Source: Pseudothermotoga_B sp051235805
GTDB lineage: Bacteria; Thermotogota; Thermotogae; Thermotogales; DSM-5069
NCBI RefSeq assembly: GCF_051235805.1
Contig: NZ_JBPNXV010000001.1
Span: 1,674,001-1,738,000 of the forward strand
Direction of reading: 5' to 3'
DNA length: 64,000 nt
Shown here: in pieces, positions 25,892 through 33,936 of the stretch
How positions within the stretch are numbered: position 1 is the first letter of the stretch
Layout of the letters: each line of letters begins with the position of its first letter
Position numbers and translations under genes: made by a program
Notes under the pieces: model-generated
Database searches by the model: none
The model's input: only the letters and a program-made list of their open reading frames with translations
Told to the model about the DNA's origin: nothing

Positions 25892-27838
25892 CTACCTCCC
25901 CATCAAAGTGGCAATGACAACCGATGTGATCGCCATCAGTTTTATGAGTATGTTTATAGATGGCCCAGCAGTGTCTTTAAGAGGATCTCCGACGGTGTCT
26001 CCAACCACAGCAGCCATGTGAGCGATAGAACCTTTTCCGCCAAAGTGTCCTTCTTCTATGTATTTTTTTGCGTTGTCCCAAGCTCCACCCGAGTTCGCCA
26101 TGAACACAGCGACCATGACACCACAAACGGTGGACCCTATCAAGAGACCAGCAGTTCCAGCCACCCCTAAGACGAGATAACTTGTCACAGGAGCTATTAC
26201 TGCCAGCAGGGATGGAAGAATCATTCTCCTCAAAGCACCTTTGGTAGCTATCTGGATACATCGGTTGTACTCTGGCTGTGTCTGACCAGTTATGATACCT
26301 GGGATTTCCTTTATCTGTCTTCTTATCTCCTGTACCATTTCATCTGCCGCATCACCAACTGCCTTCATTGTCAAAGCCGAGAAAAGAAATGGGAGCATCG
26401 CGCCAACAAGCGCCCCAACGAATAGTTGAGGTTGTCTAATATCAAAGGTTCCTATATGCGTGGTACTGGCGTAATTCGAAAAGAGTGCGAGGGAAGTCAA
26501 AGCAGCCGAAGTTATGGCAAAGCCTTTACCCATGGCGGCAGTTGTGTTACCAACGGCATCGAGTTGGTCTGTCACACGCCTGGCTTTCTCCTCAAGTTTT
26601 GCCATTTGAGCTATTCCTCCAGCGTTATCTGCTATTGGACCGTAAGCGTCGATTGAAAGATTCATACCCAGAGTTGCAAGCATACCAACCGCAGAAAGCG
26701 CAACCCCGAACAGCCCGAGCAGTTTATAGGAGAGTAACACCGCAACAGCTATTAATACAGTTACGATAGCTGTCGATTCCATACCTAATGCAAGACCGCT
26801 TATCAATATATTGGATGAGCCAGTCAATGCTGTTTTTGCGAGATTGGTTATTCTCTTGCCAGAGGTATACAACTCTGTCAGAAGGCCAACAAAAACACCG
26901 ACGATAACTCCGAAGAAAACAACGAAGAAGACACTCAACCACGAAATGAATAAAGAATAGGCAAAGGTCGAAACCAGCAACAAAGAACTTGACAGAATAC
27001 TACCAAACCTCAAAGCTGTTGCAGAATCTTTGAATCTCTGTGTCGTCAAAGTAGTGATGATCACAGAAAAGAGAGAGCTCACCAAACCTGAGATCACCAC
27101 AAATAGAACAACCTGTATGGCTCTTCGGTCTCCCAGAAAAGACCCAAGAGCAAGAGCAGAAAAGATCGAGCCAACATAAGATTCGTACAAATCAGCTCCC
27201 ATTCCAGCAACATCGCCAACGTTATCACCGACGTTGTCAGCTATGACCGCAGGGTTTCTTGGGTCATCTTCTGGTAGATTTGCCTCGGTCTTCCCAACTA
27301 TATCTGCTCCAACGTCTGCAGCTTTGGTGTATATACCCCCACCAACTCTTGCAAAAAGTGCTACAAAGGAGGCTCCGAGTGAATAGTAACTGATGACAGA
27401 CATATCCTTTGCCAATTCGTAGACAAATCCTAAACCGAACAAACCCAAAGCCGAAACGGTCAATCCCATCACCGCACCGCCACTGAAGGCTATCTTCAAA
27501 GCCCTCGACATTCCAGATAGAGCTGCCCAGCTCGTTCGTGCATTGGTTTTCGTGGCAATCGTCATACCGAAGAATCCCGAGAGTGTAGAGAAAAGGGCAC
27601 CAGTTAGAAATGAGAAAGCGACAACCCAACCAAGAAAGATGAACAAACAGAAGGCTAACGAGAGAACCACTGGCAAGAAAACCACATATTCCTGTATTAG
27701 AAAAGATCTTGCTCCTTTCTGGATTATTTCTGACAACTGTATGGTCTGTTCATTACCAGGGCTGTTATCCAGAATCTTGAAGGTCAGAAAAATCACATAG
27801 ATTATTGCAATTGCAACAACTATGAACAGTGCCAGCAA
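25892..27838 (-). CDS. hppA: Membrane-bound pyrophosphatase, predicted Na+-translocating and K+-dependent
   Basis: Integral membrane ion pump of about 648 residues driven by PPi hydrolysis. PPi-site motifs DVGADIVGKTE, DDPRNPAVIADNVGDNVGDVAGMGADLYESY, and the C-terminal GDTVGDPLKDTAGPS are intact. The glutamate three residues after the Asp in DLYESY is the Na+-PPase position. Ala in GNTTAAMGKG is the residue of K+-dependent enzymes, where K+-independent ones have Lys. It is somewhat shorter than T. maritima PPase, but no motif is missing. TTG 27838 is preferred, with AAGGGGG upstream; GTG 27847 lies against the SD. PPi from synthetases and other reactions is probably its fuel. Confidence 0.92.
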   Translation of the reverse strand: MLALFIVVAIAIIYVIFLTFKILDNSPGNEQTIQLSEIIQKGARSFLIQEYVVFLPVVLSLAFCLFIFLGWVVAFSFLTGALFSTLSGFFGMTIATKTNARTSWAALSGMSRALKIAFSGGAVMGLTVSALGLFGLGFVYELAKDMSVISYYSLGASFVALFARVGGGIYTKAADVGADIVGKTEANLPEDDPRNPAVIADNVGDNVGDVAGMGADLYESYVGSIFSALALGSFLGDRRAIQVVLFVVISGLVSSLFSVIITTLTTQRFKDSATALRFGSILSSSLLLVSTFAYSLFISWLSVFFVVFFGVIVGVFVGLLTELYTSGKRITNLAKTALTGSSNILISGLALGMESTAIVTVLIAVAVLLSYKLLGLFGVALSAVGMLATLGMNLSIDAYGPIADNAGGIAQMAKLEEKARRVTDQLDAVGNTTAAMGKGFAITSAALTSLALFSNYASTTHIGTFDIRQPQLFVGALVGAMLPFLFSALTMKAVGDAADEMVQEIRRQIKEIPGIITGQTQPEYNRCIQIATKGALRRMILPSLLAVIAPVTSYLVLGVAGTAGLLIGSTVCGVMVAVFMANSGGAWDNAKKYIEEGHFGGKGSIAHMAAVVGDTVGDPLKDTAGPSINILIKLMAITSVVIATLMGR

Positions 27839-27886
27839 AGTCTGCACCCCCTTCGAAGATTTCCTAATAGTTATATGATATCTGAT

Positions 27887-28972
27887 TCACACCAATCGAG
27901 CAAGTACTTCGTACATGACCTCGCCAGCAGGTTCGATGAGCTCATCTGGTGGTAGAAATCTCGGGTGGTGCAGGCCATAGGATCGTTCCTTCTTCGTGCC
28001 AAACCAGTACATCAACGTTGGATAGTATTCAGAGAAATAGCCAAAATCCTCGGCAGTTAACTTCCTTTCGCACTCAAGAAAAGACATACCTTTTTCTTGG
28101 ACAACCTTTTTCAGTATTGAGAGAAGATCTTCGTCAACTTCAACCTGTCTATAAGTGGAACCAATAAGAAGCTCATGCAAGATCCCAGTAGATTCACCGC
28201 TCTTCATTGCGAGCAGTTCTATATCTCTCAACCTTTCCTTCACTCGCTCGAGGTTCACAGATCTGACTGTACCTTGAAGCACTGTTCTTTCAGCTACGAC
28301 ATTTCTGGCAACCCCGCCGTTGATCCTCCCAAACCACACTAAATCCTCATCCCAATTCATTTGATAGGTCTGCCTTAGAAACTCTACGGCTGCCCGAATG
28401 CTATCTCTACCTTTCTTATGATAGGCTGCATGGGCACTCATGCCTCTAAAAACAACATCTACTTCACAAGAAGCACTGAAGAGCACACCAGCTCTCGAAG
28501 CAATCGTTCCTGTTTCGTACTCATCGTTGACGTGCATCGCTATTGCCGCAGATATCTTTAGTCCAACCTGTTTTAGATATTTCAGTATCTCGATTGCCCC
28601 CGCTCCAGACTCTTCAGCAGGTTGGAATACAAAGACGCAGTTTTTTCTCAGGTTATTTTCCAAAACTCTGCGCATGACATAACAAAGACAAGCCATGTGA
28701 AAATCATGTCCACAGGCATGCATGAAGGAATTGAGAGAACGAAAGTCACATTCATTTTCCTCGATTATTGGTAGTGCGTCCATTTCTGCACGCAACAGAA
28801 CAAATGGACCATCTGAGACTCTCCTGATCACGACAATACCTGTGCCTACCTCTTTGAGATCGGTGTATCCAAGCTGGTGTATGTACTCCACTAAAAGTCT
28901 TTGAGTCTCATGTTCATGAAAGGCAAGTTCAGGTTTTTGATGCAAAAAATGCCTCAGTTCTACTTCCTTCAA
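27887..28972 (-). CDS. M20 peptidase-family N-acetyl-diaminopimelate deacetylase
   Basis: Protein of 361 residues with the metal-dependent amidohydrolase motifs LRAEMDALPI, HACGHDFHMA, QPAEESGAGA, MSAHAAYH and AEDFGYF. Similar M20 enzymes include hippurate and acetyl-amino-acid hydrolases. The position directly after dapH and an aminotransferase identifies the last step of the DAP acetylase pathway, release of acetate from N-acetyl-LL-DAP. It starts with TTG 28972 after a strong AAAGGAGG. It overlaps the aminotransferase by 44 bases. Confidence 0.85.
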   Translation of the reverse strand: MKEVELRHFLHQKPELAFHEHETQRLLVEYIHQLGYTDLKEVGTGIVVIRRVSDGPFVLLRAEMDALPIIEENECDFRSLNSFMHACGHDFHMACLCYVMRRVLENNLRKNCVFVFQPAEESGAGAIEILKYLKQVGLKISAAIAMHVNDEYETGTIASRAGVLFSASCEVDVVFRGMSAHAAYHKKGRDSIRAAVEFLRQTYQMNWDEDLVWFGRINGGVARNVVAERTVLQGTVRSVNLERVKERLRDIELLAMKSGESTGILHELLIGSTYRQVEVDEDLLSILKKVVQEKGMSFLECERKLTAEDFGYFSEYYPTLMYWFGTKKERSYGLHHPRFLPPDELIEPAGEVMYEVLARLV

Positions 28973-30110
28973 AATCCGCCTCCTTTATACTTTTCTCAAA
29001 AAGTTCTACTATCATCTCTATCTCTTCATAGGTGATGTTCAAAGGCGGTAAGAAACGCACGACATTCTTGGTAACGATATTCAAGAGTAAACCATTCTTC
29101 AGGGAAATCTCTTTCAGCCTTTGCGGATCAACGTTCACCTCGACACCAATCATCAAACCAAGGCCTCTGACATCTCTTATCAAACCATTGTTTATCGATT
29201 TGAGTTCGTTCTTTAGATATTCACCTTTTTGCCTGACTTCTGAAAGTAATTGATCGTTAAGTTTTTCCAGAACAACCTTTGCCGCTGCCAGAGCAACTGG
29301 GTTGGGCGCAAAGGTAGATCCATGTTCAGAGTAGGCAAAGACATTAGAAAGATCGTCCAGAAAGATAGTTGCACCAAGTGGTAATCCTCCCCCAAGTGAC
29401 TTTGCAACGGTGACAATGTCTGGTCTTAAACTAAAGTGTTCATAGCAAAAGAAACGCCCCGTTCTTCCCAAACCCGATTGCACTTCGTCTGCGATCAAGT
29501 AAAAGCCATATCGTTCTTTCATCTCCATGATGGTCCTCGCCATCTTTTGCGTGATCGATCTGAGCCCACCACTGCCCAAGAGTGACTCAACGTAAACGGC
29601 TGCTGTTTGATTGGCTTGAACAAATTCTCTGAAGGCATCGTGATCGTTAAAAGGCAGAAAGACAACATCTGGCAAGAGTGGAAGAAATTGGTCTCTGAGA
29701 TTTGAAAAACCAGTTACTGAAAGTGAGCCAAGGGTTCTACCGTGAAAATTACCTTCAAAGGAAATGATCGCACCTTTCCTAATCTTCTTAACAGCTTTGA
29801 TTGCTGCTTCATTCGCTTCAGTTCCAGAGTTTGAAAAGAAAACCTTTCCAGATCTTTTCACGATGTTCAGAAGTTTTTGAGCAACTGTCTGTGCATCTTC
29901 GTCTTCGAAGAAATTCGAGATATGTGTGTATCTTTGCAGTTTGTTGATCATTGCACTTTGTATCTCTCGATCTGCATGACCAAAAGCAAGTACCCCAATA
30001 CCTGAGAAAGTGTCGATAAACCTTCTTCCATCTTTGGTATAAATGTGTATTCCCTTCGCATGATCAATCTGAAGATCAAAAGGTTTGTACACTCCGACTA
30101 AGTTATTCAC
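28929..30110 (-). CDS. Class III PLP aminotransferase, probable N-acetyl-LL-DAP aminotransferase
   Basis: Protein of 393 residues, acetylornithine-aminotransferase-like: GIGVLAFGHADREI, FFSNSGTEANEAAIKAV, ISFEGNFHGRTLGSLS, LIADEVQSGLGRTG and PLP lysine in VTVAKSLGGGLPLGA, then HGSTFAPNPVA. Sequence alone cannot separate ArgD, AstC and PatA activities. Its position between dapH and the deacetylase, with a 4-base overlap with dapH, favours amination of N-acetyl-2-amino-6-ketopimelate. It could also serve arginine synthesis. Confidence 0.86.
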   Translation of the reverse strand: MNNLVGVYKPFDLQIDHAKGIHIYTKDGRRFIDTFSGIGVLAFGHADREIQSAMINKLQRYTHISNFFEDEDAQTVAQKLLNIVKRSGKVFFSNSGTEANEAAIKAVKKIRKGAIISFEGNFHGRTLGSLSVTGFSNLRDQFLPLLPDVVFLPFNDHDAFREFVQANQTAAVYVESLLGSGGLRSITQKMARTIMEMKERYGFYLIADEVQSGLGRTGRFFCYEHFSLRPDIVTVAKSLGGGLPLGATIFLDDLSNVFAYSEHGSTFAPNPVALAAAKVVLEKLNDQLLSEVRQKGEYLKNELKSINNGLIRDVRGLGLMIGVEVNVDPQRLKEISLKNGLLLNIVTKNVVRFLPPLNITYEEIEMIVELFEKSIKEADFEGSRTEAFFASKT

Positions 30111-30874
30111 AAGAATGCCCCCCGTTGTGCCGTTGGCAGATTTCTCAAAGCTTCGACGATCTTTGTTTTTTCCTTTGTCTTTTCGTCAACCTTCTTTATG
30201 AACCTCGCCGGAACACCTGCAACAACGGTAAAAGGCTCAACATCGTTTATCACCACTGCTCCCGCGGCAACAACAGCGCCTCTACCGACAGTTACACCCT
30301 CTAAGACAACGGCATTGGCACCAACAACTACGTCATCTTCGATGATAACGGGTTTTGCACTCGGTGGTTCTATCACACCGGCAATAACTGCTCCAGCACC
30401 AATGTGACAGTTTTTACCAATAACAGCTCTGCCACCGATTACCGCATTCATGTCTATCATCGTCTTCTCACCAATCTTTGCCCCTATGTTTATCACAGCA
30501 CCCATCATGATGACAGCTCCATCTTCGATCTGAACGAGATCGCGGATGATAGCACCAGGTTCTATCCTTGCATTGTACTTTGTGAGATCTGCCAAAGGAA
30601 GAGCAGAATTCCTTGCAACCACCTCGATATGAATGTCTTGAATGTTGTTTCTGTTCTGCTTTAGGAAATTTTTGAGTTCTTCGTAATCGGCGAAGATTAT
30701 CCCAAAGCTGTCTGTACCAAAAAACTGCAGGTTGCCGAAATCAGTCTTTCTGAAATCACCTTTTACATAGGCGGTAACAGGTGTCCTTTTCTTCGATTTG
30801 CTGATCAATTCGATGATAGCGTTTGTCGTTAGGTCTTCGCTGACATCTGTGGTCTGTACTTGAAGATCTGCCAT
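30107..30874 (-). CDS. dapH: 2,3,4,5-tetrahydropyridine-2,6-dicarboxylate N-acetyltransferase
   Basis: Protein of 255 residues with an N-terminal DapH domain (VTAYVKGDFRKTDF) and a left-handed beta-helix of hexapeptide repeats (RIEPGAIIRD ... GAGAVIAGVIEPPSAKPVIIEDDVVVGANAVV) ending VVAGVPARFIKKV. It acetylates tetrahydrodipicolinate, the first step of the acetylase branch to DAP and lysine. ATG 30874 follows GGAAGGAGGAG. It is the first structural gene after the leader at 30909-31087. Confidence 0.93.
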   Translation of the reverse strand: MADLQVQTTDVSEDLTTNAIIELISKSKKRTPVTAYVKGDFRKTDFGNLQFFGTDSFGIIFADYEELKNFLKQNRNNIQDIHIEVVARNSALPLADLTKYNARIEPGAIIRDLVQIEDGAVIMMGAVINIGAKIGEKTMIDMNAVIGGRAVIGKNCHIGAGAVIAGVIEPPSAKPVIIEDDVVVGANAVVLEGVTVGRGAVVAAGAVVINDVEPFTVVAGVPARFIKKVDEKTKEKTKIVEALRNLPTAQRGAFL

Positions 30875-30908
30875 CTGAACTCCTCCTTCCAAAGTTTAGT
30901 GTTTTCCT

Positions 30909-30941
30909 AAAAAAAACCGGGCTACCTTTTTGGTAGCCCGG
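30909..30941 (-). terminator. Intrinsic terminator (attenuator) in the dapH leader
   Basis: A perfect 10-bp G+C-rich stem (CCGGGCTACC with GGTAGCCCGG, loop of five A on the minus strand) is followed by eight U. It ends 35 bases before the dapH ATG, so it must be conditional if dapH is expressed from upstream. Confidence 0.85.
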
Positions 30942-30968
30942 TGATCTTTTTTCCCTTTAAGCTGTGTG

Positions 30969-31070
30969 CTACAACGCATGCACACCGCCTCGGGTGATCA
31001 CCGGGCGGCTGCACTTCTTAGCGTTCTCAATCTCTATTGAAAGTTGTCTCACAAGACTTGCTGTTATCAT
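30969..31070 (-). CDS. Candidate leader peptide of 33 codons with tandem Lys codons
   Basis: The frame runs ATG ATA ACA ... and ends at TAG (30969-30971), with AGGAGG at 31081-31086. The peptide begins MITASLVRQLS and has Lys-Lys (AAG AAG, codons 18-19) just before the antiterminator segment at codons 22-25. Lys control codons would fit a DAP/lysine operon, but there are only two. The stop codon lies in the loop of a 6-bp stem (GTGTGC/GCACAC). Translation is inferred from the ribosome site only. Confidence 0.55.
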   Translation of the reverse strand: MITASLVRQLSIEIENAKKCSRPVITRGGVHAL

Positions 31071-31223
31071 CAAATGATTTCCTCCTCTTTGACAATATGA
31101 TACTATCGACAAACCATCACCATGACTGAAGATTCAAATAAGAAACGTTGAAGAAATTGTTAACAAGAGGTCTCTGAAGTTATGAATTTAAAAAGAAGGC
31201 TCGGAGGATAACTCAGCATAGGT

Positions 31224-31229
31224 TATAAT
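31224..31229 (+). promoter_or_regulatory. -10 box candidate for the PPi-PFK gene
   Basis: TATAAT at 31224-31229 lies 35 bases before the ATG. No clear -35 box is seen at 16-18 bp. It faces away from the dapH leader in the shared 160-base divergent region. Confidence 0.4.
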
Positions 31230-31264
31230 ACCCTTAAGGAAATCTACAAGAAGGGGTGTTTGAG

Positions 31265-32527
31265 ATGCTTGAGAGAGTTGGAATACTCGTAGGTGGAGGC
31301 CCAGCACCAGGAATCAATAGTGTCATCAACGCCGTGACGATCGAAGCAATCAACAACGATCTCGAAGTAATAGGCATCTACGATGGTTTTGAACATCTGA
31401 TGAAAGGCAGAACTGATATGATCCGCCCTTTGACCATTTCTGATGTTTCGCGTATTCACATTGAAGGTGGTTCCATTCTGAGGACCTCAAGGGCAAATCC
31501 CACCAAGAAAACTGAGGATATTCAGAATGTTTTGAAAAGCCTTAATGAACTGAAGATTAGCCATTTGGTCACGATAGGTGGAGACGACACGGCTTTTTCT
31601 GCCTCGACGATTTCCAAAGCAAGCGAAGGCAGAATTCGTGTGGCTCATGTTCCAAAGACAATCGATAACGACTTGCCGTTACCCGGAGGCATGCCGACTT
31701 TTGGTTTTGAAACAGCACGCCATGTAGGTACTGAGCTTGTGTACAATTTGATGCAAGATTCAAGGACAACAAACCGATGGTATTTTGTCGTGGCGATGGG
31801 AAGGAAGGCAGGACATTTGGCACTCGGTATTGGCAAGTCGGCGAGCGCTGCTTTAACTATAATTGGTGAAGAATTCGGAAAGGAAAGAATAACGCTGAGT
31901 GAAGTATGCGATATACTCGAGACAACCATGCTGAAGAGACGAATTCTCGGCAGAAATGATGGTCTGGCGATAATAGCAGAAGGTATTGGAGAGATGATCG
32001 ATCCACAGGAATTGGCGGAAATTCCTGGAGTTACAGTCGAGCGAGATCCCCATGGACATATTAGACTCAGCGAGATACCACTTGCAACTATCCTAAAGCG
32101 CGAGATTCAAAGGCGTTTTGCTCAAAGAGGTGAAAAGATAAACATCATAGATGTGACTTTAGGTTATGAATTGAGGTGTGCAAGACCTGTACCTTTCGAC
32201 ATTGACTATACGAGAACCCTTGGATATGGTGCTATCAGATTCTTGATGGGAGACTTCGAGAAGAATCTTTCAGGAGGCATGATCTGCTTAGAGAGTGGAA
32301 GAATAAGAGTTTTGCCATTTGAAGAGCTCACTGACCCAACAACTGGTCGCACTAAGGTACGCATGGTTGATATCAACTCTGAACACTACCGCGTGGCACG
32401 AGGTTATATGATAAGACTCACCAAGAAAGACTTACAGAACCCAAGTATCCTTGCCAAACTCTCAACTGCTGCAAAGATGAGTCCAGAAGAGTTCATCAGC
32501 AGATATGAATGGGTGACACAGATCTGA
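31265..32527 (+). CDS. PPi-dependent 6-phosphofructokinase
   Basis: Protein of 420 residues. The donor-site motif is GGDDT rather than GGDGS, and the catalytic segment is PKTIDNDLPLPG with Lys; both mark PPi-dependent enzymes. MGRKAGHLALGIGK and a C-terminal extension relative to PfkA also fit. It catalyses the reversible fructose-6-phosphate/PPi reaction. ATG 31265 follows AGAAGGGG by 8 bases; GTG 31256 would overlap that site. It is monocistronic between a -10 box and a bidirectional terminator. Its PPi use couples it to the hppA pump across the divergent region. Confidence 0.92.
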   Translation: MLERVGILVGGGPAPGINSVINAVTIEAINNDLEVIGIYDGFEHLMKGRTDMIRPLTISDVSRIHIEGGSILRTSRANPTKKTEDIQNVLKSLNELKISHLVTIGGDDTAFSASTISKASEGRIRVAHVPKTIDNDLPLPGGMPTFGFETARHVGTELVYNLMQDSRTTNRWYFVVAMGRKAGHLALGIGKSASAALTIIGEEFGKERITLSEVCDILETTMLKRRILGRNDGLAIIAEGIGEMIDPQELAEIPGVTVERDPHGHIRLSEIPLATILKREIQRRFAQRGEKINIIDVTLGYELRCARPVPFDIDYTRTLGYGAIRFLMGDFEKNLSGGMICLESGRIRVLPFEELTDPTTGRTKVRMVDINSEHYRVARGYMIRLTKKDLQNPSILAKLSTAAKMSPEEFISRYEWVTQI

Positions 32528-32535
32528 TGAAAAAC

Positions 32536-32558
32536 CCCCGGCAGTTGCCGGGGTTTTT
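32536..32558 (+). terminator. Bidirectional intrinsic terminator between PPi-PFK and the small Lys/Pro gene
   Basis: CCCCGGC/GCCGGGG (32536-32542 with 32547-32553, loop AGTT) is followed by TTTTT on the plus strand and preceded by AAAAA-type sequence, so it can also end transcription on the minus strand after 32560. Confidence 0.9.
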
Positions 32559-32559
32559 G

Positions 32560-32640
32560 TCATTTCTTTGGTTTTTCCTTTTTTGTTTCCTTTGGTTTTT
32601 CTTCAGGTTTCTTTGGACCCGGGTTCTTTGCACAAGGCAT
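32560..32640 (-). CDS. Very small Lys/Pro-rich protein (26 residues)
   Basis: The frame begins ATG CCT TGT GCA and encodes MPCAKNPGPKKPEEKP followed by a KETKKEKPKK tail. Ten of 26 residues are Lys and five are Pro. Three signals support a real gene. A ribosome site AGGGGGTG lies 6 bases before ATG. A promoter (TTGCAA, 18 bp, TATACT) lies at 32666-32695. A strong terminator directly follows the stop. I do not recognise it. It has no membrane segment; a nucleic-acid or ribosome-associated role is possible from charge alone. Confidence 0.65.
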   Translation of the reverse strand: MPCAKNPGPKKPEEKPKETKKEKPKK

Positions 32641-32665
32641 CTTCACACCCCCTATCTTACTCAAG

Positions 32666-32695
32666 AGTATAGCTTATTTTTTTCCTAATTTGCAA
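32666..32695 (-). promoter_or_regulatory. Sigma-A promoter of the small Lys/Pro gene
   Basis: On the minus strand TTGCAA (32690-32695) and TATACT (32666-32671) are spaced by 18 bp. The -35 box lies inside the 3' end of the upstream HAD gene. The start of transcription would be about 20 bases before the ATG at 32640. Confidence 0.65.
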
Positions 32696-33345
32696 CATAT
32701 CCTGAAGAAAAAGTGGAAAATTTCTGGCGGTCTCTCTGCACAGAGGACACCAGCTTTCACTAAATCATCTGCGTTATTATGCTCGTGCAATACACCAAAG
32801 ACGTAGGGTATATTAGCTTGAATGGCAGCCCTAACTCCGCTGACAGAATCTTCGAAAACTACTGTCTCAGTACTCTGTGTACCCAGTCTTTTCAAAGCCT
32901 CAAGATATATTTGTGGATCAGGTTTGCTGAATTCAACTTCATCACCGAAGACCATAGTATTGAAAAACCTAACAAGGCCTGATTTTTCTAATCGTGTCGT
33001 TGCGATCTCTCTGACAGTTGACGTGGCAACAGCGATCTTCACTCCGGATTCTTTCATCAGTTCAAGAACTTCAACCACCCCTTCTCTGGGCTTCATCGAT
33101 CGCGACAGTTGGTTGAATATCCTGTAGACATCTTGAACGAAGGTCTTTTCATCGACCGGTAATCTGAATCTATCGATGATATTTCTTGCCCCACCCTTTT
33201 CTAAGGTCCTTCCAGTGAGTTGAGCAAAATCTCTGTCTGAGAAGTTAACACCATATCTGGAAAGAATCGTCTTGAATGTCTCTTTGTATATGCTCTCGGT
33301 TTCTATCAAAACACCATCCATGTCGAAGATAACAGCGCTTATCAC
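32674..33345 (-). CDS. HAD hydrolase, beta-phosphoglucomutase-like subfamily
   Basis: Protein of 223 residues. HAD motif I DMDGVLIETE, motif II VATSTVREIA, motif III Lys in SKPDPQIYLEAL and motif IV VFEDSVSGVRAA are intact. An alpha-helical cap (about 15-80) lies between. It could be a sugar-phosphate phosphatase or a phosphoglucomutase; the substrate is not evident. It starts with GTG 33345 after GAGGTG. The C-terminus carries two adjacent Cys. Confidence 0.85.
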   Translation of the reverse strand: MISAVIFDMDGVLIETESIYKETFKTILSRYGVNFSDRDFAQLTGRTLEKGGARNIIDRFRLPVDEKTFVQDVYRIFNQLSRSMKPREGVVEVLELMKESGVKIAVATSTVREIATTRLEKSGLVRFFNTMVFGDEVEFSKPDPQIYLEALKRLGTQSTETVVFEDSVSGVRAAIQANIPYVFGVLHEHNNADDLVKAGVLCAERPPEIFHFFFRICCKLGKK

Positions 33346-33360
33346 ATGATCACCTCTACG

Positions 33361-33936
33361 CTATCTTTTCACACCGTCAAGAAGTTCTATGAACTCACCG
33401 AGGCTTTTAACACGTGGTAAGTCTTTGATATGCCTGTTGTACGACCAGTCCATGACAACTGTTCTGATACCATGGCTTGCTAAATCTTCTATATGATGTG
33501 GGGCATCATCGAGGGCGATTTCTATTCCCAGTTCCTTGCACAACCTTCCCTTTCTTGGCGTAACTAAAACCACAGGTCGTACACCAACGTGTTGTTCAAT
33601 CCAAGAACACGTTTGTTCTTCAACACTCTTTCCTTTTGTTGGGAAACGAGAAGTAATAAAATAGAACTCATGCTTACCTTCTAGAATTGCCTTCCTGAGT
33701 GATAGAAAATCTTCTTTCGACCCATAAGCCGGCAGAGTTTCATAGAAGTTCACCGTCTGCTCGATCTTCTCCCAAACCAGTTGTTCCATTTCAAAAGTTA
33801 AGCCCGGTACGGATTTGTAAAAGTCCCATTCCCTGATTTGCACATCGTTTGGTGTTCCGAAGGTTTCATGACAAAGTTTCAAAAAAGCTCTGTTGAAGTT
33901 CGTCAACACATCATCGACATCTATCATCACTCTCAA
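33361..33936 (-). CDS. 5'(3')-deoxyribonucleotidase-like HAD phosphatase (NT5C family)
   Basis: Protein of 191 residues. Motif I is MIDVDDVLTNFNRAF, then FYFITSRFP (motif II), and ALDDAPHHIEDLASHG (motif IV). This is the NT5C pattern of small nucleotidases. It starts with TTG 33936, overlapping the upstream stop as TTGA, although ATG 33927 would also be possible. It is co-transcribed with two HAD genes and a membrane protein. Confidence 0.8.
   Translation of the reverse strand: MRVMIDVDDVLTNFNRAFLKLCHETFGTPNDVQIREWDFYKSVPGLTFEMEQLVWEKIEQTVNFYETLPAYGSKEDFLSLRKAILEGKHEFYFITSRFPTKGKSVEEQTCSWIEQHVGVRPVVLVTPRKGRLCKELGIEIALDDAPHHIEDLASHGIRTVVMDWSYNRHIKDLPRVKSLGEFIELLDGVKR

Larger units (their letters stand above)
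30909..31087 (-). promoter_or_regulatory. dapH leader RNA with mutually exclusive terminator and antiterminator pairings
   Basis: Read on the minus strand, four elements appear. (1) A leader ORF (30969-31070) with AGGAGG upstream. (2) A segment GCCCGGTGATC (30996-31006), inside the ORF. (3) GATCACCGGGC (30936-30946), exactly complementary to it over 11 bases. (4) The terminator stem CCGGGCTACC/GGTAGCCCGG (30917-30941) followed by eight U (30909-30916). Segment 3 includes most of the terminator's 5' arm, so pairing 2:3 would prevent termination. Segment 2 can also pair locally (CCGCC at 31004-31008 with GGCGG at 30985-30989). This is the logic of transcription attenuation before a lysine-pathway operon. 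It does not look like an L-box lysine riboswitch. Confidence 0.7.

Noticed and set aside
25892..27838. Truncated pyrophosphatase
   Set aside because: Shorter than T. maritima PPase, but all substrate and ion motifs from first to last are present.
30893..31087. L-box lysine riboswitch or T-box before dapH
   Set aside because: The conserved internal L-box loops that I know from T. maritima and the T-box AGGGUGGNACCGCG motif are not visible; a translated leader fits better.
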